Assembly: GCF_028737255.1 (NCBI RefSeq)
Contig: NZ_JAQZAN010000005.1
Coordinates: forward strand, 62,001 to 126,000
Direction of reading: 5' to 3'
DNA: 64,000 nucleotides
Source of the DNA: Actinomycetospora straminea
Lineage (GTDB): Bacteria > Actinomycetota > Actinomycetes > Mycobacteriales > Pseudonocardiaceae
Below the pieces are notes generated by a model. It did no database searches. It had not been told where the DNA came from and saw only the letters and a list, made by a program, of their open reading frames with translations. Shown piece after piece: positions 1 through 8,514 of the stretch. Position numbers and translations under genes: made by a program. Numbering within the stretch: the first letter of the stretch is position 1; each line of letters begins with the position of its first letter.

Positions 1-350
1 GCGTCGAGCACCTGGTGGGCCACCGAGCGCTGCGCCTCGAGGATCTGCACGCCGGTGTCGTAGACCCGGTCGACGACCTCGGCGGGCGTGCGCGGCAGGC
101 CGGCCACCCCCTGGTCGGCACCCTGGGCGAGACCCGGGACGCCGGACAGGCCCGGGATGCCGGACAGGCCGGGGACGCCGCCGGACAGGCCGGGGATGCC
201 CGGCAGGCCGCGCAGGGCCGAGGCCCAGCTCTCGGCGACGGAGCCGGCGAGGCGCAGACCGGCCTCCTGCACCTGCGCGATCGTGTCGACGGCCCGGTCG
301 CGGAGCTGGTCGAGGTCCGGGTCGGCCTTCGGCGCGGTCGGCGTTGCCAT
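1..350 (-). CDS. phasin-like protein, partial (3' end outside window)
   Basis: The reading frame starts at ATG 350 and stays open to the window edge, giving 116 residues. The N-terminal part is a charged amphipathic helix (DLDQLRDRAVDTIAQVQEAG). It is followed by a hydrophobic Gly/Pro/Leu repeat (GLPGIPGLSGGVPGLSGIPG and similar), then another helical stretch with EILEAQRSV-like character. Phasins coat polyhydroxyalkanoate granules with amphipathic helices of this kind, and the PHA synthase gene lies about 480 bases upstream on the same strand, so a granule-associated role is inferred. No catalytic motif is visible. It could instead be an unrelated helical surface protein; the C-terminus is missing, so family assignment is tentative. 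Confidence 0.6.
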   Translation of the reverse strand, partial: MATPTAPKADPDLDQLRDRAVDTIAQVQEAGLRLAGSVAESWASALRGLPGIPGLSGGVPGLSGIPGLSGVPGLAQGADQGVAGLPRTPAEVVDRVYDTGVQILEAQRSVAHQVLD

Positions 351-471
351 GAGGGGTCCCTCCGTCGTCGGTGACGAGTGCTCAGTTTATCAAGCACCCG
401 GGCCCCGGCGCGGGGGTGCGGTGGCCTCGGTCACGTCGGGTCACCGACGGACCACCAGCCGTCACCGCGGC

Positions 472-669
472 CTACAGCGGCGGCAGCGTCCCCACCAGCC
501 GATCGCGCCACCCCGCGACCTTCGCGACGCAGGCGTCGCAGCCGCACCGCCCCTCGCGGGTGGTCAGCAGGAGGTCCAGGCGCAAGAACACCCGGTCGTA
601 GACGGGACCGACGGCGTCGTCGACCTTGCGACGCAGGGCGACGGAGGCGTGACGGTTCACGGGCAACAC
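472..669 (-). CDS. small CxC-xx-C protein, ComFB-like
   Basis: A 65-residue protein with start GTG 669 (an in-frame GTG nine bases later could also serve). It carries a cysteine cluster CGCDAC near residues 42-47, followed by KVAGWRDRLVGTLPPL at the C-terminus. The pattern of a cysteine cluster followed by a helix ending in LPP resembles the short ComFB-like family, whose function in actinobacteria is unknown; this is from family memory, not a search. The cysteines could bind metal. It lies between phaC and the phasin-like gene on the same strand, so it may belong to the PHA module. The short length makes the call moderate. Confidence 0.55.
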   Translation of the reverse strand: MLPVNRHASVALRRKVDDAVGPVYDRVFLRLDLLLTTREGRCGCDACVAKVAGWRDRLVGTLPPL

Positions 670-829
670 CCTCGGAGGTGAAGGCTGGCGGCCGGTTGCA
701 GGAGGCGCGCTGACGATGCGCCCCGTGCAACACGGTGACGACCCGGGACGGTGCCGTCAACCGTCGATCGACCGCCGACCTCCTCCTGTTACGCAGGGTC
801 ACCCCGACGTCATGGCCGTGCGGTGCGCG

Positions 830-2593
830 TCACCCCTCGCCGAGCACGTAGCTGCCCGGCGCGTCACCGAGCGGCGGGTGCGCCTCCGAGCCCGTCGGGG
901 GCGGCTGGCGCATCCCGCCGGCGCGCTCGCCGATCCAGTCGCGCCACGGCTCCCACCAGGAACCCTGCACCTCGGTCGCCCGCTGCATCCACGTGTCGGG
1001 GTCCGGCGCCGCGTCGCCGCCGACGGTGCCGATCCAGTGCTTCGCCTTCTTGCCGGGCGGGTTGACGACGCCGGCGATGTGCCCGCCGTTCGACAGCGTG
1101 AACGTCACGTCGCCGCCCAGCAGGCCGGTGGAGGTGAACGACGTGCGCCACGGCGCGATGTGGTCGTTCACCGCGCCCACGATGAAGGTGTCGTTGGTGA
1201 TCGACTTCAGCTGCAGGTGCTCGCCGAGCAGCTCCAGCTCGCCGCGCGCCAGCTCGTTCTGCAGGTAGAAGTGCCGCAGGTAGAAGGCGTGCATCTTCGC
1301 CGGCATCCGGGTCGAGTCGGCGTTCCACGCGAGGATGTCGAACGCCGGCGGCGCCTTGCCCTCGAGCCAGTTCGGCCCGACGTAGTTGAAGATCAGGTCG
1401 TTGGCGCGGAGCAGGTCGAACGTGCCCGCCATCGACTCCGAGGGCAGGTAGCCGGTCTTGGCCATCTTGCGCTCGAGCCGCTCGACGATCTCCGGGTCGA
1501 CGAAGCTCGCCACGGGCCCGGGATCGGAGTAGTCGAGCAGGGTGTTCTGCAGGGTCAGCGAGTTGATGCGGTCGCCCTGCCCCCGCGCGTGCAGCATGGC
1601 CGTCGCGATCGTGGCCATCAGCCCGCCCAGGCACAGCCCGACGAGGTTGACCTTCTCCGCCCCGGTGATCTCCTGGACGACGTCGAGCGCGGCGAGGTCG
1701 CCGAGCTCCAGGTAGTCGTCGAGCCCCGTGTCGGCCATCGACTCGTCCGGGTCGCGGTAGCTGATGACGAACACCGTGTGGCCGTGCTGCACGGCCCACT
1801 CGAGGAAGCTGCGGCCGGGGGCGAGGTCCATGACGTAGTACTTGTTGATCCACGGCGGGCTCACGAGGATCGGGATCTCGTGGACCTCGTCGGTCTGCGC
1901 CTCGAACTGGATGAGCTCCATGAGCCGGTTGCGGTAGACGACCTTGCCCGGCGTCGCCGCGAGCTCCTTGCCGACGCGCAGGGTGGTGCGGTCGACCTGC
2001 TGCGGGCGGCCCTGGTTGGTGGCGAGGTCGTCGAGCATCTGCCGGAAGCCGGACACCACGCTCGACCCGCCGGTCTCGAACGCCCGCTTGAGCGCCGCCG
2101 GGTTGCCCGGCAGGAGGTTGGTCGGGGAGAGCACGCTGCCCAGCACGTCGGCGAGCAGCGAGGCCCGCTCACGCGACGACGGGTCGAGTCCCGCGGCGTC
2201 GACGAGGTCGTGCAGGGTCGCGGCCAGGGCGAGGTACTGCTGGCGCAGCCCCCAGTAGACCGGGTTCTCCTCCCAGGTCGGGTCCTTGAACCGGCCGTCC
2301 TTCTCGATCGGCACCGGCCCGTCCGCGGTCGACCCGAAGGCCCGGGCGACGGTGGCCGTCCCGATGCGCGCGGCGAGGGCCGCGTGCCCGGCGACCACCC
2401 GCCCCACGTCGGACGGGTGGGTCGCCAGACCCTGCGCGAGCTGCACGACGGTGCGTCCCCACAGCGCCGGGTCGACCTCGGCCAGCACGTCGGCGGGGAC
2501 CACCGACTCCAGGGAACGGGCGACGTCCACGGTCGGGAACGTCGGGACGGCCGGGCTCCGCTGCGCCTCGGTACGGGCCTGGTCCACGGTCAT
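830..2593 (-). CDS. phaC: class I poly(3-hydroxyalkanoate) synthase
   Basis: This 587-residue enzyme polymerises (R)-3-hydroxyacyl-CoA into storage polyester at the granule surface. It has the lipase-like box GLCLGG with Cys321 as nucleophile, Asp477 in VNDHIAPW and His505 in NGGHIAGVVNPP. That spacing matches the Cys-Asp-His triad of the Cupriavidus class I enzyme almost residue for residue. The C-terminal GSWWEPWRDWI is also typical. Start choice: ATG 2593 has GGAGGT about 8 bases upstream, while GTG 2608 lies before that ribosome site and is less likely. Length is normal for class I, which acts without PhaE or PhaR. The phasin-like gene lies downstream on the same strand. Confidence 0.95.
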   Translation of the reverse strand: MTVDQARTEAQRSPAVPTFPTVDVARSLESVVPADVLAEVDPALWGRTVVQLAQGLATHPSDVGRVVAGHAALAARIGTATVARAFGSTADGPVPIEKDGRFKDPTWEENPVYWGLRQQYLALAATLHDLVDAAGLDPSSRERASLLADVLGSVLSPTNLLPGNPAALKRAFETGGSSVVSGFRQMLDDLATNQGRPQQVDRTTLRVGKELAATPGKVVYRNRLMELIQFEAQTDEVHEIPILVSPPWINKYYVMDLAPGRSFLEWAVQHGHTVFVISYRDPDESMADTGLDDYLELGDLAALDVVQEITGAEKVNLVGLCLGGLMATIATAMLHARGQGDRINSLTLQNTLLDYSDPGPVASFVDPEIVERLERKMAKTGYLPSESMAGTFDLLRANDLIFNYVGPNWLEGKAPPAFDILAWNADSTRMPAKMHAFYLRHFYLQNELARGELELLGEHLQLKSITNDTFIVGAVNDHIAPWRTSFTSTGLLGGDVTFTLSNGGHIAGVVNPPGKKAKHWIGTVGGDAAPDPDTWMQRATEVQGSWWEPWRDWIGERAGGMRQPPPTGSEAHPPLGDAPGSYVLGEG

Positions 2594-2717
2594 GTCGGCG
2601 ACCTCCACGTCGACTCACCGGGCGTGCCGCACCTGACACGCCCCATCGACGAGTGTGCCCCGCTAGGACGTGCATCACACGGTTACCGACGAGTCCGAGG
2701 TCCCTCTCACGCCCCGG

Positions 2718-3596
2718 TCAGCCGGCGAGCGGCCCCCGCTTGCGCGCGACGATGCCCTCGTAGAGCAGCGGGCTGCGGTCGGTGGCGAGGCGGTGCTGGA
2801 AGCGCTCGCGACGGACGACCTCGAGCGCGCCGGAGCGGATCGACTCGCCGATCATGCCGCCGAAGCCCGACGTGTCGGTGGCCTCGAGGAAGGCGTCCTT
2901 GATGGTCAGGACGACCCAGCCGTCGGGGGCGATGAGGTCATAGGCGGTGCGGAACGCCAGGGGCGGGATGTCGCCGAAGCCCAGGGCGGCGACCACCGTC
3001 AGCGTGTCCAGCTGGTGGGCGGCCAGCACCTCGCGGTCCTCGGCCGGCAGCTTCGTGAGGTCCGCGACCCGGTAGTCGGCGTAGAGGCCCGGCCGGTCGC
3101 GCAGCGCGGCGTCGCGGGCCTCGGTGAGGATGTCGACGCCGACGGAGTGCTCGACCCCGACCGCCGCGAGCTCCTCGGCCATGATCCCGTTGCCCGCGCC
3201 CAGGTCGAGGACGCGCAGCGAGGACGCCGCCACGCCGGACGAGGCGAGCGCGTCGTCGAGGAGCCCGACCATGAACCGCGGCGAGTCGCAGCCCAGCACG
3301 TCGTAGAAGATCTTCTCGTAGAGCCCCGGCACCTGGAAGATGCGGTCGTAGTCGTGGAAGCGGAACTCGCCCCACGAGCCGTCGGGCTGGGCGACGACGC
3401 AGAATTCGTCGTCCTGGCTGAACTTGCTGCCCGGCTCGGGCAGCGCGAGGCGGATCGACTGGCGCGCCGCCTCGAGGTCGACGGGGTGGTGGGGCGTCCT
3501 GCCCGAGGCCTCGCCCGGCGCCGGTGCCTGTCGGACGACCTCGTGCTCGCGGCCGCTCGTGCCGGTGCTCGTGCCGTTGACCGCCGTGGGTGCCAT
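2718..3596 (-). CDS. SAM-dependent class I methyltransferase
   Basis: A 292-residue protein starting at ATG 3596 behind a strong GGAGGAGAGG site. The SAM-binding glycine motif VLDLGAGNG lies near residue 145 and is followed by the acidic loop GVDILTEARD, as in Rossmann-fold methyltransferases. A conserved FHDYDRIFQVPGLYEKIFYD stretch precedes the fold and the C-terminus has the post-motif strand DGWVVLTIKDAFL. The first 60 residues are polar and probably disordered. The acceptor substrate cannot be read from the sequence. It stands alone: phaC downstream is 124 bases away and the upstream membrane gene is 168 bases away. Confidence 0.85.
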   Translation of the reverse strand: MAPTAVNGTSTGTSGREHEVVRQAPAPGEASGRTPHHPVDLEAARQSIRLALPEPGSKFSQDDEFCVVAQPDGSWGEFRFHDYDRIFQVPGLYEKIFYDVLGCDSPRFMVGLLDDALASSGVAASSLRVLDLGAGNGIMAEELAAVGVEHSVGVDILTEARDAALRDRPGLYADYRVADLTKLPAEDREVLAAHQLDTLTVVAALGFGDIPPLAFRTAYDLIAPDGWVVLTIKDAFLEATDTSGFGGMIGESIRSGALEVVRRERFQHRLATDRSPLLYEGIVARKRGPLAG

Positions 3597-3764
3597 CGCT
3601 GACCTCTCCTCCCGGTGTCGCCCACCGGGGGCGACGGAGCTGGACGCGGACAGGTGTGGTCGCCCGCGTGGAGCATCACGCGCCTCGATCGTCGTCAGGA
3701 GTCGCACGGAGGGTCAAGGGAAGGGGCGTCAATAGAATCAACGTCACGGTGGCGGCCCGGTCGA

Positions 3765-4373
3765 TTACCCCCAGCGGCCGCCCTGCTGCCCGCGAGGGTC
3801 GTAACGCGTCGTGCGCTCGTCCTGGCCGTAGGGGCCGGGGTAGGGCTCGCGGGGCTGCTCGTAGCTGCCGTAGCGCTGGTCGTAGCGGCCGTCGTACTGG
3901 CGCCCGCCCCAGCCGCTTGCCGACACGGGGCGCACGGCGGTGCGCGAGACGCCCGAGAGCATCGAGATGATCGCGAGCCCGATCGCGGCGTAGAGGACCG
4001 CGGTCGCGATGTGGTCGATGATGCCGCCGCGGGCGAGGAAGACCTGCAGGAGCAGCACCACGAGCACCAGCAGCACGATCGCCGAGAAGAACGTCGCCGG
4101 CCGGGGCGTGGTGAGCAGCAGCAGGTGCAGCAGCGCGGTGCCGGCGAGGGCCGCGATGACCGCGCACACCGGGATGATCGTCATGGCGTTGTCGACCAGC
4201 GCGCCGCTGCGCTCCGCGGTCTGGATGCCGAGCTCGAAGACGTTGGAGATGATCAGCACGCCGACGATCGCGATGCCCGCGGCGACGATGGCCGTGGCGA
4301 CACCGCCGGCCCAGAGCCTCTTGCCGAGGACCTCCACGTCGCCGTCGTCCCACGAGCGCTGCGGGTAGCTCAC
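3765..4373 (-). CDS. four-TM membrane protein, DUF6069-like
   Basis: A 202-residue integral membrane protein read from GTG 4373, with a purine-rich GGGGAGAGGA upstream. The N-terminus VSYPQRSWDDGDVEVLGKRL is cytoplasmic in character and precedes four hydrophobic segments at about residues 20-43, 65-88, 95-115 and 120-142. The tail of about 50 residues is rich in Tyr, Arg, Gly and Pro (YDGRYDQRYGSYEQP). The layout, with a short soluble head and four helices beginning at WAGGVATAIVA, matches my recollection of the DUF6069 family. No function is known. It lies divergently from the hydroxy-acid dehydrogenase gene, with about 190 bases between them. Confidence 0.75.
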   Translation of the reverse strand: MSYPQRSWDDGDVEVLGKRLWAGGVATAIVAAGIAIVGVLIISNVFELGIQTAERSGALVDNAMTIIPVCAVIAALAGTALLHLLLLTTPRPATFFSAIVLLVLVVLLLQVFLARGGIIDHIATAVLYAAIGLAIISMLSGVSRTAVRPVSASGWGGRQYDGRYDQRYGSYEQPREPYPGPYGQDERTTRYDPRGQQGGRWG

Positions 4374-4560
4374 GACCTCGTCCTCTCCCCCGGACCGTCG
4401 GTGGTCGGCCCCGTCACGGTCGGTTGTACCGCAGAGCAGGTCGTCACGGGGGGACCATCCCCTGCCCGTGCGCGCGCTCGCGCTTCGTCCCCGTCCTTGA
4501 CGTTCCGCGTCCGGCCCCGTTCGGTGGGAGGTCCTGCCGTCGCGAGGAGGAGCGTGGCCG

Positions 4561-5808
4561 ATGACGACCCCGCAGCAGCACCCCATCACGGGCCGCACGG
4601 CACGCCGGCTGCCGCGGCCGTCGGAGCTGCGGCCGCTCCTGCGTGTCGCCCGCCCCGATCTCGACCCGACGCGGCGCCGCCTCGCCCGCGCCCAGACCGT
4701 GGCCGACCTCCGCGAGATCGCCCGCCGGCGCACCCCGCGCGCGGTCTTCGACTACACCGACGGGGCCGCCGAGGCCGAGCACTCGCTGCGGCGGGCGCGG
4801 GAGGCGTTCGCGTCGCTGGAGTTCCGGCCGTCGGTGCTGCGGGACGTCTCGACGGTGGACATGTCGACGACGCTGCTCGGCGGGCCGTCGGCGCTGCCCT
4901 TCGCCTTCGCACCGACCGGGTTCACGCGGATGATGCACCACGAGGGCGAGCCGGCCGTGGCGCGCGTGGCCGCGCGGCTCGGGGTGCCGCACACGCTCTC
5001 GACGATGGGCACCACGTCGCCCGAGGACCTCGCCCTCGCCGCGCCGGAGACCCGCCGCTGGTTCCAGCTCTACCTCTGGCGCGACCGGGAGGCGAGCGCC
5101 GCGATCGTCGAGCGGGCCAAGGCCGCGGGCAACGAGGCGCTCATGCTCACCGTCGACACCCCGGTCGGCGGGGCGCGCCTGCGCGACGGGCGCAACGGGC
5201 TGACCATCCCCCCGGCGCTCACCGTCCGGACGCTGCTCGACATGGCCCGCCACCCGCACTGGTGGGCGAACGTCCTGACCACCGAGCCGCTCGAGTTCGC
5301 CGCCCTGTCGTCGTGGGGCGGCACGGTCTCGGAGCTCATCGACACGATGTTCGACCCGCACCTGACGCTCGACGACCTGACGTGGCTCCGATCCACGTGG
5401 AACGGGACGCTCGTCGTCAAGGGCGTGCAGACGGCGGAGGACGCCCGCCGGGTGGTGGACGCCGGCGCCGACGCGATCGTCGTGTCGAACCACGGCGGGC
5501 GCCAGCTCGACCGCGCGCCGGTGCCGCTGGAGACGCTGCCGTCCGTGGTCGCGGCGGTCGGCGACGACGCGGAGGTTCTGCTCGACACCGGCATCATGTC
5601 CGGCGCGGACATCGTGGCCGCCGTGGCGCTGGGGGCGTCGGGCTGCCTCGTCGGGCGGGCCTACCTCTACGCGCTCATGGCCGGCGGCGAGCGCGGGGTC
5701 GAGCGGCTCGGCGCCATCCTCACCGCCGAGATCCGCCGGACGATGGCGCTGCTCGGCGTCTCGCGGATCGCCGACCTGACGCCGGACCACGTCCGGCTGC
5801 GGGGATAG
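4561..5808 (+). CDS. FMN-dependent alpha-hydroxy-acid dehydrogenase (LldD/MftD-like)
   Basis: A 415-residue TIM-barrel flavoprotein of the lactate dehydrogenase/glycolate oxidase family, which oxidises 2-hydroxy acids to 2-oxo acids with FMN. The active-site motif SNHGGRQLD carries catalytic His311 and the adjacent substrate-binding Arg. The FMN phosphate region reads LLDTGIMSGADIVAAVALGA and then GRAYLYALMAGGE, the actinobacterial variant seen in mycobacterial LldD1/MftD proteins. The start ATG 4561 follows GAGGAGGAG by 8 bases. No mycofactocin genes are in view, so a mycofactocin-linked role cannot be assigned, and substrate identity remains open. Confidence 0.9.
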   Translation: MTTPQQHPITGRTARRLPRPSELRPLLRVARPDLDPTRRRLARAQTVADLREIARRRTPRAVFDYTDGAAEAEHSLRRAREAFASLEFRPSVLRDVSTVDMSTTLLGGPSALPFAFAPTGFTRMMHHEGEPAVARVAARLGVPHTLSTMGTTSPEDLALAAPETRRWFQLYLWRDREASAAIVERAKAAGNEALMLTVDTPVGGARLRDGRNGLTIPPALTVRTLLDMARHPHWWANVLTTEPLEFAALSSWGGTVSELIDTMFDPHLTLDDLTWLRSTWNGTLVVKGVQTAEDARRVVDAGADAIVVSNHGGRQLDRAPVPLETLPSVVAAVGDDAEVLLDTGIMSGADIVAAVALGASGCLVGRAYLYALMAGGERGVERLGAILTAEIRRTMALLGVSRIADLTPDHVRLRG

Positions 5809-5851
5809 GCGGCTCCGGGTAGGCGCGGTCGGTAGGCGCTCTGGGGAGGCG

Positions 5852-6331
5852 CTAGCGGCGGCGGGTGAGCACGACGAACGGGATCGTGCGCCCGACCTCC
5901 TGCGCGCGCCGCTGGTAGCCGCGGAAGGGGCCGTACGTCGCGATGGCGGCGGGCCAGAGCCGCTCGCGCTCGGCGTCGCCGGCGATGCGTGCGTGCACCG
6001 GGCGGACCTCGTCGCGCACCTGCACGGTCGTGTCGGGGTGGGCCTTCAGGTTGTGGAACCAGGCCGGGTGGCGCGGGTGGCCGCCGTAGGACGCGACGAC
6101 GACGAGGTCGTCCGGGTCGTCGGGGTGGGTGAAGTACAGCAGCGGCGTGGTGCGTGGGCGCCCGCTGCGCGCGCCCACGTGGTCGAGCAACAGCATCGTC
6201 GGCAACCCCGGGATGCTGTGCCCGAGGCGCCCGCCGGTACGGCGGTAGAGCGCGATGTGCGCCCTCGTGACCGCCCCGACCACGGGGGCGAGGCGGTCGA
6301 GGGCACGGCCGAAGTCCTGGGTCGAGACCAC
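5852..6331 (-). CDS. deazaflavin (F420)-dependent nitroreductase-family oxidoreductase
   Basis: A 159-residue protein of the Ddn/PF04075 type, small split-barrel enzymes that use coenzyme F420 or bind lipids and quinones at the membrane. Recognisable stretches are LLLDHVGARSGRPRTTPLLY in the core, VVVASYGGHPRHPAWFHNL, and VRDEVRPVHARIAGDAERE, followed by RLWPAAIATYGPFRGYQRR. These match the conserved blocks of the family in order. Length is typical. The start GTG 6331 is the only good candidate; no strong ribosome site is visible. It is monocistronic by spacing: 43 bases separate its stop from the convergent dehydrogenase upstream on the map, and the next gene is 29 bases away. Confidence 0.88.
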   Translation of the reverse strand: MVSTQDFGRALDRLAPVVGAVTRAHIALYRRTGGRLGHSIPGLPTMLLLDHVGARSGRPRTTPLLYFTHPDDPDDLVVVASYGGHPRHPAWFHNLKAHPDTTVQVRDEVRPVHARIAGDAERERLWPAAIATYGPFRGYQRRAQEVGRTIPFVVLTRRR

Positions 6332-6360
6332 GGCCGGACCGTACCGGCGGGTAGCGCGGG

Positions 6361-7491
6361 CTACAGCGTGAGCAGCCGGTCGAAGAACTCCCGGTAGCGC
6401 TGCACGGCGCGGCGCAGCTCCTCGGTGGACGGGTCGCCGTCCAGCGCGTTCGGGTCGAGCGCGCTGCGCTGCTGGGCGAAGGTGCGCGAGAGCTCCTCGA
6501 GCACCTCGCCGACCAGGCCGTCCGCCCGCGCGGCGGCGTCACGGGGCTGGTCGACGAAGGTCATGCGGACCTCTTCCCACTGCGAGCGCCACTGGGCCGC
6601 CCGCTGCGGGTCGATGATCGTGTCGTGGTCGGGGCCGGCGCTGCTCCCGCCGCCGGTACCGCCCCGAGCGGTGTCCGAGGCCGGCTCGCCCGGACCACCG
6701 GGCCCGCCGAAGCCGTTGCCGCCGTCACGGCCGCTCGTCGGCTCACCGGGCGCCCCGCCCGCGCGGTCCGGCGGTCCGGGGTAGGCCCCGGGCTGTCCGC
6801 CCATCCCGGACGGGCCGGCGACCCCGGGGCCGCCCGGACCGGCGCCGGTCGGCACCCCGGAGTCCTGCCCGGCGTACTGCTGACCGGGCGCCTGGCCGGC
6901 GTGCTGCCCGTACTGGTCGGGCTGGGCACGGGGCTGGTCGTACTGGCCCCCGTACTGACCCCCGTACTGGCCCCCGCCGTACTGACCGGCCTGGTCGTAC
7001 TGGCCACCACCGACGTGCTGGCCCGGCTGCGCGCCCTCGTGGTCGTACTGGCCCCCACCGACGCCCTGGCCGCCGCCGAGGCCCTCGCCGGTGCCGGGAC
7101 CCTGACCGCCGACGTGCTGGCCCGGCTGGTCGTACTGGCCGCCGTACTGACTGCCGTACTGGTCGCCGTACTGACTGCCGTACTGGCTGCCGCCGACGTG
7201 CTCGCCGGCCTGCTGGCCGTACGCCCCGCCCGGCCCGCCGTGCTGGGCGGCGTACTGCCCGCCCTGCGGCTGGCCGTACTGCTGCTGGGCGCCGACGGTC
7301 GGGTCGCCGTAGGGGTCGGCGTGCTGGGCGTGCTGGTCGCCGAACTGCCCGGCGGCCTGGCGGCCGTAGGGGTCCTCGGCGCGTCCCGGTCCGCCCTCGT
7401 TCTGCCGCGGGTCCTCGTCGTACCCGCCCGGACGGGCGTGGCCCGCCTGCTCGTCGTAGCCCGCGGGACGGCTCTGCTCGGGGTGGTTCAT
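6361..7491 (-). CDS. Gly/Gln/Tyr-rich low-complexity protein with a C-terminal helical domain
   Basis: A 376-residue protein of unknown function. Residues 1-270 are low complexity, rich in Gly, Gln and Tyr with many QYG, GGQYD and QHVGG units. The last 100 residues form an ordered-looking helical domain starting at DPQRAAQWRSQWEEVRMTFV, with QPRDAAARADGLVGEVLEEL after it. That domain resembles the soluble domain of the upstream neighbour at 7488-8423 (both have a W-Q/E-x-V-x-x-x-FVD-x-P core followed by an A-D-x-L helix). Its ATG overlaps the neighbour's stop by 4 bases, so the two are translationally coupled. No signal peptide or TM segment is seen. Confidence 0.8.
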   Translation of the reverse strand: MNHPEQSRPAGYDEQAGHARPGGYDEDPRQNEGGPGRAEDPYGRQAAGQFGDQHAQHADPYGDPTVGAQQQYGQPQGGQYAAQHGGPGGAYGQQAGEHVGGSQYGSQYGDQYGSQYGGQYDQPGQHVGGQGPGTGEGLGGGQGVGGGQYDHEGAQPGQHVGGGQYDQAGQYGGGQYGGQYGGQYDQPRAQPDQYGQHAGQAPGQQYAGQDSGVPTGAGPGGPGVAGPSGMGGQPGAYPGPPDRAGGAPGEPTSGRDGGNGFGGPGGPGEPASDTARGGTGGGSSAGPDHDTIIDPQRAAQWRSQWEEVRMTFVDQPRDAAARADGLVGEVLEELSRTFAQQRSALDPNALDGDPSTEELRRAVQRYREFFDRLLTL

Positions 7492-8423
7492 CGCCTGCGC
7501 TCCTGGTGTCCGTCGGGTCCGCCGGTCGCCGGGGGCGCCGACGGTGGCCGGCCCGGACCGGCCGGGGCGGCGGGCGGCGCTCCCTGCCCGGGCGCACCCC
7601 CGCGTGACGGCTCGATCCGCTCTGTCGCTCCTGCTGGGGGACCGCTGTACTGGCCCGCGCCGCCCCCGGGCGAGCCCGGGATGCGCTCGGTGCCGCCGGC
7701 GGGGCCGCCGTGACCGTCGTACTGCCCCGGCCCGCCGGGCTGTCCGCCGTACTGACCACCCGGTCCGCCGGGCTGCCCGCCGTACTGACCCGGGCCGCCG
7801 GGCTGCCCGCCGTACTGGCCCGGGCCACCGGGCTGCCCGTCGTACTGGCCCGGGCCGCCGGGTGCGCCGTCGTGCCCACCCTGCGGCGAGCCGTCGTCCA
7901 GCATCGCCTCGACCAGCGTGCGGAACGCCGTGAAGGCGGCGCGCAGGTCCTCGGTGGTCGCCGAGCCCTGCCGGTGGGCGGTCACGACCCGCTGGGCCTC
8001 GCGGTAGTCCTCGACGAGGTGGGGCTGGGCGACCGACAGGTCGTCGGTGCGGCGCTCGCCGCCCTCGACCGGGTAGCCACGGGCGCGCATGATCGTCACG
8101 AGCAGCGCGTCGGCGTGCTCCACCGCGCCGCCCGGGTCGTCGACGAACCCGCGCTGGACCTGCTGCCAGTCGGCGTGGAACCGCTGGCGCTCCTCGGGCT
8201 GCAGCGGCCGGAGCTCGTGCTGGTCGTGGCGCTCCTTGCGCTGGCGCAGCTCGCGCTCGGCCTCCTTGCGGTCGCCGGTCTCGGAGACACGGCGCTCGTA
8301 CTCGGGACCGAACTCCTGCTGCAGCTGTTGCTGTCTCCGGCGTCGCGCGAGCACGAGGGCAGCGGCCCCGGCGATCGCCAGCAGCACCACCACGATGACG
8401 ATCACGACGGCCACGGTGCCCAT
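7488..8423 (-). CDS. single-pass membrane protein with FVDDP helical domain and GGPGQYGGQP repeats
   Basis: A 311-residue protein of unknown function, first gene of a two-gene unit. Residues 4-27 form one hydrophobic helix, followed by RRRRQQQ as a cytoplasmic stop signal. A helical region rich in Arg, Glu and Gln comes next, then the domain RFHADWQQVQRGFVDDPGG, AVEHADALLVTIM and so on to about residue 195. The rest is tandem GGPGQYGGQP repeats and a Pro/Gly-rich tail. The middle domain is shared with the downstream protein at 6361. The ATG 8423 follows a GGAAGGGG stretch. Both genes look like a cell-envelope module, but no function can be assigned. Confidence 0.82.
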   Translation of the reverse strand: MGTVAVVIVIVVVLLAIAGAAALVLARRRRQQQLQQEFGPEYERRVSETGDRKEAERELRQRKERHDQHELRPLQPEERQRFHADWQQVQRGFVDDPGGAVEHADALLVTIMRARGYPVEGGERRTDDLSVAQPHLVEDYREAQRVVTAHRQGSATTEDLRAAFTAFRTLVEAMLDDGSPQGGHDGAPGGPGQYDGQPGGPGQYGGQPGGPGQYGGQPGGPGGQYGGQPGGPGQYDGHGGPAGGTERIPGSPGGGAGQYSGPPAGATERIEPSRGGAPGQGAPPAAPAGPGRPPSAPPATGGPDGHQERRR

Positions 8424-8514
8424 CGCGGGACCCCTTCCGGAGGTGGGTTTCTAGTGATCAGCGTTGTGGAGGGGGTGCCCGGTCTCCATCCGCCATCCGC
8501 CCCTTTCGAGGGAA

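Noticed and set aside
4561-5808. Mycofactocin cluster marker
   Set aside because: The dehydrogenase resembles MftD, but none of the mycofactocin maturation genes are around it.
6900-7860. CRISPR-like tandem repeats
   Set aside because: The repeats are coding: they follow codon periodicity of GGPGQYGGQP and QYG units, vary at synonymous positions and lack unique spacers.
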